From the NCBI RefSeq assembly GCF_009870125.1, contig NC_046679.1, forward strand, positions 6,324,001 to 6,388,000: 64,000 nt of DNA. Direction: 5' to 3'. The position numbers and the translations under genes are program-made. Of the stretch, positions 11,008 through 23,698 are shown piece by piece; position 1 is the first letter of the stretch; the number at the start of each line of letters is the position of its first letter. The stretch comes from Drosophila pseudoobscura (taxonomy: Eukaryota; Arthropoda; Insecta; Diptera; Drosophilidae). The notes beneath the pieces were generated by a model that did not search any database, was not told where the DNA came from, and saw nothing but the letters and a program-made list of their open reading frames with translations.

Positions 11008-12261
11008 GTAAAGTTGGCTATTGATTTGGTGATGTAAAAAGTGTACAGGTGGCTGGCGATGGAGTTGTGATTTAAAACCGATTAAAGGCACGTAACTTGC
11101 AGGTGGCCAACAGGCGAGACTACAGATTGTTGGTTCATGTGTTTTTCATTTAATTTCAGTCAGCAGCCGGCCAACCGGCCAGCAATGCTTTAATTTTTCC
11201 TGCTACGTCCGTGGCTGTGCCCGGACCGTGCCAAGTCCGTGTCCGTGTCCGTGTCCGTGTGCGCCTGTGTGTCCCTGGTCCGGGGTCTGGGCTCTGCCTC
11301 GATGTCTGCATTTGTCAGTTGGGCGGCTGGGCAGGATTGTGCGGCGACATGCAATCAACTTGTCAGCAGGCGTAGCAGTCTTTTTCTTCTCTCTCTTTGT
11401 GTGCGACTCTTTTTCTCCATTTTAAACTCTTTTCTCTCGTCTCGGTTGAATCTCATTATGCAACTTTTATGAGGTCATTGAGGCGGCGTGATTTATATAT
11501 TTTGCAAAATTAAAAAAGCTTAACAAAGGTTTTTAAAATTTCATGATCCGTGTCGAGTCAAACAGAATGTCTGTTGCACTCTTCTGTCTGTTTGCCTGTT
11601 GGCCTGTTGGCCTGTCCTCCTTCTGTGTCAGTCGCCTTGCATTTTCATTTTGTTTGAATATTCAGGGTTTTAGGATCGCGTTCCACAAACCTCCAACATT
11701 TTTATAACTTATTGTTGTGTAATAGGGTCAAATGGTTGGTGGAAGGGGGAGGGTGGGGGGTAGCCCATTAAAAAGAGTGGAATGAAGAAAGAACTACTTG
11801 TATTATTTTGGTTAAAGTGATTTTTTACCCCACGCTTTTCTTTTCCATTGTGCCTGACAGTCGTTGCGACGACTGCCTTTGCCTTTGCCACTGCCTCTGC
11901 CTCTGCCTTTGCTTTTTCTTTATCTTTATGCTGGCAGAATTAATGCAACACATTAAGAAAAATATTGCCAGCGTGCCAGTGTGGGGGAGTGGAAGTGGAA
12001 CTGGGAGCTGGAGCTGGAAGTGGAACTGGAGCCGTAGCAGACTTTCCCATTTTTCTTATTTTGGAGCACAGACATATACATATACATATACACGATATAC
12101 ACACTGCATTTCTTGCATATTTTTCCCGTTCTTCTCTTTTACGCGCCGTGCCGCGCTTTTCTTATGCTCCTTGGCCTCTCCCCCCCCTCGGCTCTGGCGG
12201 GGTATCTGTCCAGGACGCTTTTATTTTATTTATGCTATCACTGCAACCTGAAATGCTTTGG

Positions 12262-12311
12262 CCACACACACACACACACATACAAAAGAAGAGAGACATA
12301 CACACACACAC
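12262..12311. repeat. CA dinucleotide repeats
   Basis: A (CA)9 run at 12262-12280 and a second (CA)5-6 run at 12300-12311, separated by TACAAAAGAAGAGAGACATA. Confidence 0.85.
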
Positions 12312-12395
12312 AGCTAGAAACAGGACAGGAATGGAGACGAACTGCTTTTATGCGAAATTTCTTTCCTGCTGCATCTGCTTTTTCTTTTCAGTTTC

Positions 12396-12421
12396 AGCCA
12401 AGCCAAGCCAAGCCAAGCCAA
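12396..12421. repeat. (AGCCA)n tandem repeat
   Basis: Five perfect AGCCA pentamers followed by two copies of a GGACATCAGGCCGG unit (about 12422-12455), a compact compound repeat. Confidence 0.85.
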
Positions 12422-12833
12422 GGACATCAGGCCGGGGCCAGGACATCAGGCCGGGCCATGCCATGCAATGCCAGGCTCGTATTCGTCACAGCATATGCAT
12501 GAAAATTTTAGTAAAATTAAGAATAATATAAAAAGAAATTCCAGCAGAGAAAGGAAACGCTTTTTTGCAAATGAAAAAATAATGCTGCGACATGCAAAAA
12601 CCAACATCAAGAAATGAGTAAAAGTTGAGTATCCTTCTTGCCTCCGCTCAGAGGGAGAAGAAAGTGAAGAAATCTGTGAGATGAGAGCAGATATGTGGGA
12701 GAATCGGATTGATTGTGTGGGAAAAAGCCTTAGCCGGGGAACACTTCCTTGCCATGGCATACATAATTCCCCATTAAAAAGCCGTTAATGATGCATGCCC
12801 CTCCGCCCAGCAGACCTCCAACGGCCCCAGACG

Positions 12834-13038
12834 TGTCGCATTGAACGCCTCAATGGCAGACTGATTGAAAACCCAAATGTGCTGCCCCAGCTGATGGAGT
12901 CGGGATACGCCCCTTGTATATCTTTGAGGAGCTCACTTCTTTTTCTTTTTTTTTAATTTCAGTGGGTTGTCTGCGGACAAACGAGGCATTTCCGTGCCTG
13001 ATTATCGCTTCTGGCGCACATCATCCACTGGGAGAAGG
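12834..13038 (+). pseudogene. Coding-like fossil fragment, family unknown
   Basis: Three short stretches in different frames read like real protein rather than spacer: 12834-12908 (contains RIERLNGRLIENPNVLPQ), 12911-12937 (PLYIFEELT), and 12964-13038 (contains ADKRGISVPDYRFW). The first two are offset by a frameshift. A pyrimidine tract ending TTTCAG at 12962 precedes the third, as if an intron once separated them. No longer ORF, start or continuation is present nearby. I read it as a decayed gene fragment; an alternative is two small exons of an unannotated gene. I do not recognise the family. Confidence 0.35.
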
Positions 13039-16000
13039 GTGCGCCCCGACCCCAACCCCGATCCAATACCGACCCCCGACCCGTTCGATTCCCGACTTAA
13101 TTATGAGCTGCCATGTGAAATGCGTGGGAAGGTTGCATCACAGCCAGCACCAGCCCCCCCCTTGGGATCAATTGGATTAAGGGAGCTGCGGCCTCACCTG
13201 TTGTACATCCACTCGCATTTGCATTAACCAAGAAATGACAGACAGTCAGACCTGACTTGGGTGGTAATCGAGATGCCGTGCCGTCAATCAAGCTTAGTGG
13301 AACTGCATTGTGGAATCCCAATCAAAAGGGAAATCAACTGCCAATCTGCCAAATAAATGTAATGAAGAGTTATATCTGTATCTGTATCTGCATCTGTCAG
13401 TGGTTGTGGGTGTGCTTTGGCAGGATGTTCACAAAATTTTCATTTACATTTTCTATTTCCATTGCGGCCTGTCGACTGTTGACTGTTTGCTGGTGAAAGC
13501 TAATTAAAAACAGACCAGGCCACGGCCATGGATAAGGTGCAGGTTACCAATTTTGATGGTCCATTGATTTGCTATGCAAACACACCGACTCGCGGTACAG
13601 ACAGGCATTAAATGTCATGGTCCTGCAATGCCGTTCGAGGGGCAGGACCCAGACCTGGACGGTGGCATAAATCACATGTTTAACTAATTAAACGAAACAG
13701 TAAATAACGATCTGGGGGCTGGTCACTGGCTCTAGGGCTATGTCGGTTTAATGAGTAGACAAAATGCCACCGTTAAACGCCCTCGGGGCACGCAAATGCG
13801 GCCGATCATAAAAGTACTGGCTTTGAAACACCCCCCCTCCCTCCATCATATCCTGCAGATGGGTCTCCGAGTCTGGTGTCCCCTGGTGCAATAATCATAA
13901 AAATTGCATATTAAAATTCATTCGGGGGGCGTGAACTGTGTCGGATTCCCTTTATACGAGTACCACGCCACAGACTCTACTCCTCAGATCGCCTCCTTTT
14001 CTTTTCTCTCCCTTCGTTTTTGTATTTTTATTGTGCGATGCCTTTAAAATGTGTTTATAAATACAGTCAATTTGCTGTCAACTTTTGAACCTGCCACATG
14101 TGTTCGGCTTCGGCTTTCGAGCTGTAAAATGTCAAGAGGTCAACGGCAACAGCTCATTATAATGCCACCGCCGCCTAGACCGGAGTGAATGACACTCTGC
14201 GGAGAGACCAAAATCCGAAAGAAGAAATCGTTTTGAATATTCGAATTATGCTAAAACATACATATTTCGCTGCACCAGATCGGAGACGATAGCAGCGGCG
14301 ACTCCGACATGCATGTCAACGCAATCATTTGACATTTTGACAGGAAACGGAGGGGGCACGGGGGTGCGGCAAATGAGGGGAGAGCGGTGGAGTGGAGAAT
14401 GGTGTGCGGAGGCTAGTTCAAGTTGAATGTCGCGCCTGCGCGTCTCATATTACAAATTAAACATTGACAATGTCATGTCGGTGTTGTTCCCTACCCATTC
14501 CTCTTGGCTAAACAAAATCAAATTACGCTCTGACAAATTTACTTGTTGAACGAGATATATCCATGGGGAGACAGCATGAGATTGCTGCTCAGAACACCTC
14601 CGCAAATTGAGGAGAAAATGCCAGACCTGGCCCTTGGGCAAATGCAAAGATACGATACTTTGAAATGTTGCCAAGTGGGGAGCAAGCGTATTTGTTGTGT
14701 GGGGGGAGGAGAAAGTGTTTTTGCAGCCTACTTGTTTGGCTTTCAGGCAATTGGATTTGTGTGTACCTCCTCTTGAAAAAATAATACCAATTTCAGATAG
14801 AGGCAAGTGCAGAAGGGTCTAGAAACGAGATTACACGTGATACAGGGGTTTACTGCTTCAACAAAAGGACTAACAGGTGTATGCTAATGAATTCCGTATC
14901 ACAGCATAACAATTTTGATAGCTAACAATGCAGTTCCTCTGGCACTGAGTCCCCCTTCAATCAGATGCAATTTTCTGCCCAGATTGAGCTGCTGGTAATC
15001 AAGAGACTTTGTTTATGCATGATTCTATTTTGACAAATGAGTACTGCGAGTGGTAAAACTCATCCAAACAGAGCCCATCCGAAATGGTTTCTTATTTATT
15101 TATTTGAACACATTTTCCAATCACATGCAAAGCAGCGGCCCCAGATGATGTCTATGATTGGAAATAAACAAAAGGCCATAACCATTTCGTTTCTGCTTTC
15201 ATACAATTACCCCAGATCTGACACTAACCACCCCAACCCCCAACCCACAACAAGACCCTGTCGATGGGGAATGTGAAGTAAATAAACGCGACCATTTCCA
15301 CAGCCCTGTCAAGTGGAAAATCATTGACAAATTTATGAATCCAGAGACACATGTAAATATACATGCATATATGTATGTACACTCGTATGATCGTATATTT
15401 TTCCAGAGTTCCAGAGCCAGCGGCAAACATAATGGTACAAATTTCATTAACAAATCGACACCGCACAACAGTCTCATTACTTGGCAACAAATAAATTGTA
15501 TTTAGTACACTTTTCGCCGTTTTTTTCCCGCATTTTATTTACGATTTTTCATTAAACTCATTCAATCCCCTTCTCTGCGGGACTTATGATGTTGACCAAA
15601 CATTCGGCATTCGGAGTATATCCATTAATGTTGTGTGTTTGTTGCATTCAGCATTCTGCAGCCGGAAAAAATATGAAAATTTCATTGGAAATGTTTGCGT
15701 AAAAGCACTCGTGTGGCCGGCCATGGCCAGGCCATTGCAAGGGTCATTCATTCAGTTGGAGAGTCGAAAGCTTATACAGCTAATTAATCTGATGAGTTTT
15801 TAAAATAACGTCCATACAAATTCACTCAAACGAGATTGCATTCACGCAAAGAAGAAGAGAGCGGACTGATTCACACCGCAATTTAATTGAAATTGAAACT
15901 TTCCTCCAGACAAAATCAGGCTCGTAAATTGGGGGACGGCACGGAACGGTGCTGCCCACGCCCAAGACAAATTACCTTAAATCTTGTGAAAATTAATATT

Positions 16001-18458
16001 CAACAGAGGGACCGGCAGCAGCAGCAGCAGCATTTGACAGCGGAAATGGTTGAGTGTTTTCCCAAGAAAAGTCGCCGCGCGTCATCGGCTTCACAGAGAA
16101 CTATAGACACCAAATCGCACTGGCATCGGGCGCTGTCCAGGAGCGGACCACAGGTCTAGTAGCAGGCTAGAGGCGGTGTATGGCCAAAATCGACTAATTT
16201 TAACAATGATGTAAGTTGTCGCAATCGGGCGACTAACAAAGGCAGCGGCCACACGGTTTTTTGGCCAAGAGCCCAGTTCTTTTTCTTCTTTTTTTTTGCT
16301 GCAAAATGACAAACGCGCAAGTGGTAAAAATTGTGTGTTAAACGTTTCTGAATTGACTTGACGCGACCGGGCAGAGAGGACCCAGACCCAGACCCAGACC
16401 GAGACCGAGACCTCAGACCAGGGGCAGGCAGCTGCTGCCATCCCGACGAACGTGCGCCAAGTCGCGATGCTTGCCAAAAAACATAAAAAATATGAAGATT
16501 ACGAGAAGATGGCATCATTTAATGATGAAGTGCCTGGCTGGTCACTGGGGGATGGAAAAACTGGAACTTTTAGTGGAAGGAAACTCATATTGATACGGAT
16601 GGATTGGAAGTGATTCACACTCCGGATATGTCACTATTACAACAATTACAATTACTCGATTGACAGCTGCAATTCCCGGGCCTAGGACAACAAGGGCTGG
16701 GATGGGAGTGTGGGGGCAAGCAAATAGTTTCGCAATTGCATTTTTGTGGCGCAAATTAAAAACATATTGTCAGTGGCATTAGCGGGCAGGCGGCACACCA
16801 CTCTCTTGAGAGCTAAAAATAACAAAAATGCGAGAGAACTGCCTCTCCAGAGCAGGAGTACGTGTGTGTGCTATTTGTCTCCTCAGGAACTCCTCCTCCA
16901 GCCTCTGTAGAGCCAGGCAAATGACTTGCCTTAATAAATTTAGCTCATGCTCTCGCGTACTTACTGTACTTTCCGCCCGCCTGCCAAGCCAAAGTAAAGG
17001 GGGAAAAATAAAAACAAAAACCAAAAAAAAAAAAAAATGGGGAATTATGTGGCAATAAAAAATAGTGCTAAAACATTCGACAGCCTAGCAGCAGCAACAA
17101 CAACAACAAGTAGCACAAGAGCATTATTGCAACGATGACGATGCAGAGGAAAGCAAGAGCACACTTGCACGCCATGTGTGCAGTGGCAAGATCGGAAGGC
17201 AGCAGCAGCAGCAGCGGCAGCGGCACACAGGCAATTGCCATCGCCGTCGCCCGCTGGAAATGCGCGCGGAGAGGCAGCAGAGATATCAGGCAGTGCCACG
17301 GTCAAGTGCTCGGTGGAAAATTCGGCAGCAGGAAGATCAAGATGAATCATATGTGTATTTTATATGCATAGCTCTATCTTCTGAGTGTTTTATATTACGT
17401 TGAATAATAATTAATTACTTGCGCTGAAGATTCTCTTCAGAAGAGCACGTCAAGTAGATAACTGCTTTGTCATACGCAAGCAGTCAAAGCCGTGATTGCA
17501 GGAACAGGAAATTTAACTGCTTGTGTGGAGTACAACAGTTGAAGCACTACTGCAAGCAGTATTTCAAGAAGCTTAATGTAAAATCGGTAAGGGCATCCTC
17601 TTATTTTGTATCCAATTTTCCCGTGACCAATAGTTTCCCTTTCTGGATCATCGCATTTCCCACCGGGCACTCTGCTCACGACTCACGCATAATTTTCTAT
17701 ACACAAACATAAGCCTAAAATAACAGTATTAACAAGAACAACAGCAACAGTACTAAAACACGACAGGAAAACCGGGACATAGACAGAGAGGGACGCACTC
17801 AATGTGAGGGTGGATGGGGGGACAAAGGCAGGGGTAAGTCGCAGCAGCAGCTACAGCTACAGAAGTGCGATCAGAAGAGTGAGGGGAAGCGGGAGCACAT
17901 GTGCGTGCCAAAGAAGAAAAACCAAGAAGAGTGCCACACCGATCATGGCAGAGGCCGCCGAGCCGAGGCAGAGTGTCGCAGCAGAGGCAGGATCCAACGC
18001 TGCTCCCGTACCCGTACCCCTACCCCTACCCGTCCCGCTCCCGTATCGTAACCATTCCGCTCCCATTCCCGTTCCGGGCATTTAAAAACCGTGCGGCACC
18101 AGCGCTGCGGGTTATTGTCAGATAGAACGCGGTGGCGTGAACATCACACAAGTACCAAGAACTAATGAGAGCCAAAGAACAGCGATTATCGAAATAGAAA
18201 AAATCTCGTCTTGCCGTGCGAGTGTGTGTGAGTGTGTCGTGGTGTAAGTGTATCTGTGTGCATGTGTTCTTTTGGGATTTCCCGCGTTCTGTGACCATAA
18301 AAAATATTGGCACTTTTCCCAACTTGGACAATACTCGTACGCTGCCAAATCGTAGAGCAGAGCTAGACAACTGCCGGAAATGCGAAAGTGAAAGCGGTCG
18401 CCTTTCATGACACAAAATATAAAAAAAAAAGCAGAAAATCGTCACCCATACTCGTAAT

Positions 18459-21400
18459 ATGTCTTCCACGCTCAAGTCCCAGCAACTGCCACTGAGCATT
18501 CCCAGCCACAACGGCGGCGGAGGCGGCATCGGTGGCATGTACGTCAAGACAGCACCATCGATGCCAGGCAAGGCCTTCGAGGAGAACACTTGCTACGGCG
18601 CCTTCATGTCACCCCCGCTGAGTGCCACAATTGGAGGCGGCTCGAATCGGGGCCAGGACACCTTTCGGGCCCCGCTAAAGGTGGAGCCAGCCGGCAGCGA
18701 TGGCTACAATAACTTTACCACCGGGGAGCTTCAGTTTCCGGACTTTTCGCACCTCTGCTTTGCCGCCGAGACACCCAATTCGGTGTTCAGCGACTGCAAC
18801 AACTATGTGGGGCAGGACCAGGACTTCGACCAGGACCACGATGATATTGTGTGCGCCTCGGCGGACCACACGGGCGGTATGCCGTACCAGCAGGGCCAGT
18901 ACACACAGCTCAATCGCGAGGATATCTTCCGCTTCGAGCCGGAGGACATTGCTCGGTTAACGGGGGAGCCTGACTTTTCCGGACTGATGCAGCCTCCGCC
19001 GTCGACGCCCTACACTCCCTACACGCCCTGCAGCGCCCAGTCCAGCCAGGTGACTGCCTCGTCTCTGGCTGCCACGCAGGCCGACTCCATTAATCTGGAT
19101 ATTGATTATTTTAATTATGATGAAATTAATTGCCAATCGAAAAACCAATCACCGTGCTCATCACCGCACCTGGATGCCTGGTTGAATTTCAATCTCGGCG
19201 AGATGTCAGTCACCGCCACGGCAGATACATCCGCCACGGCCACATCCACGGCAGCCACATCATCGCCCAAACTGTGCAACATGTACGACGGCCTGCTGCA
19301 GCCCATCAAGCAGGAGCCCTCGCCCACAAGGCTGCCATCGATGAGCTCCACATTCGGGACTCCCAAATGCATTCCCATGTGCGCCAGCAATTACGAGGAT
19401 TACTCGAATCTCTATTCCGGCCCGGGGTCGCAGTTTGCGGCCGAAAATTATCAAAATAATATGTCGCACGCCATCGAAAAGCCGAACCGTGAACACAAAA
19501 TCATCTGGACCATTGACGAGCTCGACGAGCTGATGCTGGGCGGCGACCAGGGCACCAAATCCGATATGGCTAATTATTTTGCGGATGAGTTGATCAAAAC
19601 TGAGGCTTTGGAGCCGGCCATGGGTATGGGTATGGGTATGGGCAGCGCGGACAGCGAGGACGATGATAATGAGAATGAGGTGGAACACGACGACCTCGAC
19701 AACGAGGTTTTTGTCCAGCCCAGCGAGATCAAGCCGGAGAGCTGCTGCGATGCGGAGGTGGAGCTGGAGGTGGAGGCGGAGGCGGAGGCAGAGGCCGAGC
19801 CACTGCCACTCATCTGTCGCTGGACTGGGTGCAATGTGGAGTTCCCTCATCAACAGGCCTTCGTGGAGCACATCGAGAAGTGTCATGTCGATGTGCGCAA
19901 GGGAGAGGACTTCTCCTGCTTCTGGCTCGACTGTCCCAGGCGCTACAAGCCGTTCAATGCCCGCTACAAATTGCTCATTCACATGCGTGTCCACAGCGGC
20001 GAAAAGCCCAATAAATGTCCGGTACGTATTGCTGCTACATCGCAATCTCAATCCCAGCCTCAATCCCAGTCCCAATCCAGTGAAAACCTTTCCAATCTCG
20101 TGTAGAATACCATTTTTCAAAATCACAAGACAAGAGGCGTTTATGTTTTTTTTTTTCCAGCACAGCTGCTGGCTATATTTGTTTATGTTGAGAGACTACG
20201 TTTCTAAACAAGATTTTTCCACTCAAGGATCGTCTGCTCTAGACCCAATCCCAATCCCAACCCCAACCCCAACACGATTGCTGTGTTAGTTTGCTTTTCT
20301 GATGCCTGGTATTCGGGTAGTCAAAGGGTATATTGTACTTAAGAGTACAGTAGATGTAAAGAAATACTAGTGAGGGATTTTGCAAGCATTTTTGTCCTTC
20401 TATCTTTTGTGAGAGCTTTTCCAAGGTACTTCCCAAATACTTGTAGAGGGTATCTTATAGTCGACTAAATGGGTTGTTTTGCCTTTTATCATGCACGTGT
20501 TGACATTTGATGCGGCATTGGAGCTGCCATCGCTCTCAGATGATGAATTGTGCGGCGCAAAGCAATCACAGAAATTGACAGAGTCAGAGCGTAAGGCCGG
20601 GGGCCCCAGGCCCGAGTCGCAGGAGTCGAAAGGAGTCCACTTGAAATAGAGTTGTGCTGGTAATGATATTAGGGGGCACACACGCACACATGCACACACA
20701 CGCACACGCACACACACGCAAACAAACCCACTCCGTGACTCTATCTTCTACGTCCCATCGCTCTATCCGGCATGCTCTTTCATTTTGATTTTTGAGTAAT
20801 TGATGGATTCTTGGTTGTTTTTGGGCTAAAAAATACCCCCACTCAGCGACCCATGTCCGTCATCAGCTTGGAGCTTGGAGCAGCCTTTGCCATTACACTT
20901 GTGTTCCTGTTTCTGCTCCTGTTCCTGCTTCTGTTGCAAAAGCGTAATTTGGCCTTTGAATGGGCGTGTGTGTGTATGTGTGTGTGTGTGGGGGGGGGGG
21001 TGTATGACAGGTGTGCGAGAGGACACTGTGGAAGTGGCTACCTGCGACACCTGGGGGCCAGGACCAGCAACATCGAGGTCACAATTTCATACGTCCTTCG
21101 GACACTCAACTCCACTCCACTCCACTCGACTCAACTCAACTCAATCTCCCTCTCTCTGTCGCACCTGCTTTCCCCCCACTTGTGCTGCGGCAGTAATTGC
21201 AATTTTCGATGACACTTTTCATTTTTTTGTTGTTGTATTTTTTCCATTACAGTTTCCCGGCTGCAATAAAGCATTCTCGCGTTTGGAAAATTTGAAAATT
21301 CATCAACGCTCGCACACGGGGGAACGGCCTTATGGCTGTCAGTATAAAGGTTGCCTCAAAGCGTTCAGCAATAGTTCGGATCGGGCGAAACATCAAAGGA

Positions 21401-23698
21401 CCCACTACGACACGGTGAGTACACGCCCAGCCCCACCAGCCCCCCCTCCCTGTTCCAGCGTGTATGTGTGAGTGCGTGGGGCAAGCAATTTGCAATGCGT
21501 GTCAAAAGGAAATTGAAGAGCTCGCTGCCGGAGGGGCAGCAAGATGCAGTCGGGGTCCCAAGCGCAGCTTTAAGATTTAATGGATGCCAAGGCGCTTAGC
21601 GGCGCAGCCCAGACAGCTGAGACAGAGTCACTTAAACAACAACAACAACAAAAAAACGAACAAAAAAGATACAAGGGAAGGCTATAAACGGGGGTCGCTG
21701 TCCCAGATACCCTGGCAGATCCGGGGGTCTGTGATACAGTCGTACAATTTAGTCACAAAACTGCATCTGGGTGGGATAATCTTTTGAAATGCACTGACAG
21801 ACCTTTCTGATATACTGATTTGCATAGAAACAGGTGCAGATTGATGCATACCCTCAGCAAGGGTACAAAAAGTGTGGCACAGTTGCTCCTGGTGCTGCTG
21901 CTGCTGCTATTGTGGCTGCCACTGTTGCTGCTGCTGCCAGCATGACATGTGCACATTTCGCATTTTGCTGCCTGAGTGATTTATAGTTTTGCCTCGGTGT
22001 GCGTGTGTGTGTAGTCAAGGCCCGGTGGCAAAAGTAACAGCCTCGGCAAGGGCCACGGCAACAGCTAGAACGGTAGCAGCAGCACGGCAGCAGCAGCGGC
22101 AGGAGCAATAGCAGCAGCCGCGTTAGCGCGTAGGACAACCGGAAAAAAGGTCAAAACCAGCATGAAGGACCGGGCCAGGCCAGGCCAGGACCCGGCCAGG
22201 CAGCTGGAGGAAAATCGAATAAACTAAACGAGTTACTAGCCCCGCACTAGGTGCAGTGTCAGGGCGGGGGCGGTGGCGGGGGCAGCCAATCAGGATCAGA
22301 AAAGGATGGATACAATGTGTGGACGGGTCGGTGGGGTGGGTGTTTTTTCCGATGCTCCTGGTGCCCGCGGACAGGACACAGGACACAGCAGCATTGCCAG
22401 AACAAACAAAATGCATCATGACATTTCAAAACGATTTGACTTGGCAAATATGCCAAGCCATATGCAGGCAGGTCCTCCTACCTCTATTGTGTGTGTGTGT
22501 GTGTGTGTGTGCATGGGGGGGGTGGGGACAAATCAATTGCATACTTTTAGGTAGCAGCAACAGCTACATATTGTGCCGGAGCCGCTGTTGCGGTGGTCTC
22601 CATTGAAGCTGGCAAATATTAATGCAACGCTCTCTCTCTCTCGTCTCCATTCGCGCTCTATTGAAACAGAAACCGTATGCCTGCCAGCTGCCGGGATGCA
22701 CCAAGCGCTACACGGATCCCTCCAGCCTGCGCAAACATGTCAAGAATCACGCGCTGCGCAATGCCAATGGACAGCTGGTGCGCCGCAAATCTGCCGGCGG
22801 CGGGGCTGGCCCATCGAATGGCAATGGCGCCTGCAGCAAGAAGGCGGCCAAAACACGCCGTCACTCAGAGTCGGCCCTGGCCCAGGCCCAGGCCCTGGGC
22901 GGTGGGGCACCCTTAGGTGCGACGACAGGTGCGGCGGTGGCGGTGGCGACAGGTGAGCAGCATCGACAGCACCGCAGCAATAGTTGCAGCGATTCGATGC
23001 TTCACATCGAGAACGGGCCGACGGCTGCGGACAGGACAAACCGCAATGTCTGCGGCAATGTTGCAGCTAATAACAATTCAATGAACTTTAATGAGTTGTC
23101 AAATTGCATTGTCATCATTGAGCACAATCAGAATGAGGCAACATCGGCAGGAGCAGGAGGCCATAACGTGGCAACCACAGTACAGACAACAGCATCATCA
23201 TCGGCATCGGCAGCGGCAGCGACAGCGACAGCGGCAACAACATATGCTCTTTACGATGCCGGCAGCAGCAACATGGCGCCCGCAACGGAAACGGATGCGC
23301 TGAGCGTTTGTAGCAGCAATAGCAGCAATAACAACAATTACAATGGCGGCTACAGCGACAGCCATGAAAATATTAATCAATTAAGCGAGCTCGAACAATT
23401 GCTGACAGCAGCGAATGGGCACAGTCCGGGTCCGCGTCCGGGTCGGGGCAATGCCGAGCCGGCAGTTTCCTCAGCCGCTAATGGGATTAGCACAGAGGGC
23501 GGCAGCGGCAGCATCGACAGCAAATGCCATTTGAGCGAGTTTGTGTCGTTCGAGTACGTGACAAAGTATATGGCCGACACGTACGACCCCACTTCCAGTG
23601 GGCTGCGGTCCAAGAGCCCGGCAGTTCATTTGCATTTAGAATCGGAGCAGGAGTTTGATAACAATTTCGATATGCTGGACTTTCAGGAGTTCATCTGA
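18459..23698 (+). CDS. lmd: Lame duck: Gli/Glis-type five-zinc-finger transcription factor
   Basis: Three coding exons, 18459-20021, 21253-21414 and 22670-23698, join in phase 0 to a 917-residue protein. ATG 18459 opens the frame. The N-terminal half is Ser/Thr/Pro-rich and acidic, with Met-Gly and Glu-Ala repeats just before the fingers. Five C2H2 fingers lie at about residues 453-476, 487-512, 520-542, 550-572 and 580-602. Finger 5 ([12 protein letters not shown]) is diagnostic of the Gli/Glis/Zic class. Intron 1 splits finger 3 right after its first Cys-Pro. The C-terminal third is rich in Ala, Ser, Asn and Gly and ends [10 protein letters not shown], an acidic-hydrophobic tail of activation-domain type. 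Lmd specifies fusion-competent myoblasts and activates Mef2 in the embryonic mesoderm. The alternative, the Gli-similar factor sugarbabe, is less likely because the Or94 genes mark this as the 94 region. Confidence 0.88.
20022..21252 (+). other. lmd intron 1
   Basis: GT-AG intron (GTACGT to CATTACAG) inserted within zinc finger 3. It contains a (CCCAAY)n run at about 20243-20275, a transposon-end relic near 20320-20475, CA/CG repeats near 20673-20722, GT plus poly-G at 20965-21001 and a CTCCA/CTCAA run at 21107-21145. The exon 1 frame stays open for 27 codons into the intron before a stop at 20103-20105. Confidence 0.8.
20320..20475. mobile_element. Transposon-terminus relic in lmd intron 1
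   Basis: Contains AAAGGGTATATTGTACTTAA at the left and TAGAGGGTATCTTATAGTCG at the right. The right part matches the GGGTATCTTACAGTCGA string at about 46439 and, more loosely, those at 3430 and 51850. It is degenerate, without an ORF. Confidence 0.4.
21415..22669 (+). other. lmd intron 2
   Basis: GT-AG intron (GTGAGT to TTGAAACAG) between fingers 4 and 5. It holds an AAC/CAA run near 21617-21640, a weak TACCC/GGGTA pair near 21849-21866, CAG-rich tracts near 21890-22120 and a long (GT)n at 22489-22511. No coding sequence is seen in it. Confidence 0.8.
22489..22511. repeat. (GT)n microsatellite
   Basis: About 11 uninterrupted GT units followed by GCATGGGGGG. Confidence 0.9.

Larger units (their letters stand above)
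11008..18458. other. Long intergenic spacer upstream of lmd (about 7.5 kb)
   Basis: No intact gene is supported. It holds a coding-like fossil at 12834-13038, CA runs at 12262-12311, an (AGCCA)n array at 12396-12421, a (CAGACC)n-type run near 16381-16420, an A-rich tract at 17017-17037 and a CCCGTA/CCCCTA run at about 18005-18030. Because lmd is a mesodermal transcription factor with complex control, enhancers are likely here, but I cannot delimit them. The last few hundred bases before 18459 read like a 5' leader. Confidence 0.5.

Noticed and set aside
14130..14150. AAGAGGTCA as a nuclear-receptor half-site
   Set aside because: A single short match is expected by chance and has no supporting context.
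17017..17037. A-rich tract as a retroposon poly(A) tail
   Set aside because: No upstream ORF or target-site duplication is visible; it resembles other simple A/C runs.
18005..18030. CCCGTA/CCCCTA run as telomere-like repeat
   Set aside because: Drosophila lacks telomerase repeats; this is a short degenerate hexamer microsatellite in the lmd upstream region.
19260..20126. 288-codon open frame antisense to lmd exon 1
   Set aside because: Shadow of GC-rich coding sequence; the sense frame encodes the recognisable zinc-finger protein.
20660..22511. CA/GT-rich arrays as CRISPR-like repeats
   Set aside because: They are eukaryotic dinucleotide microsatellites without spacer structure.
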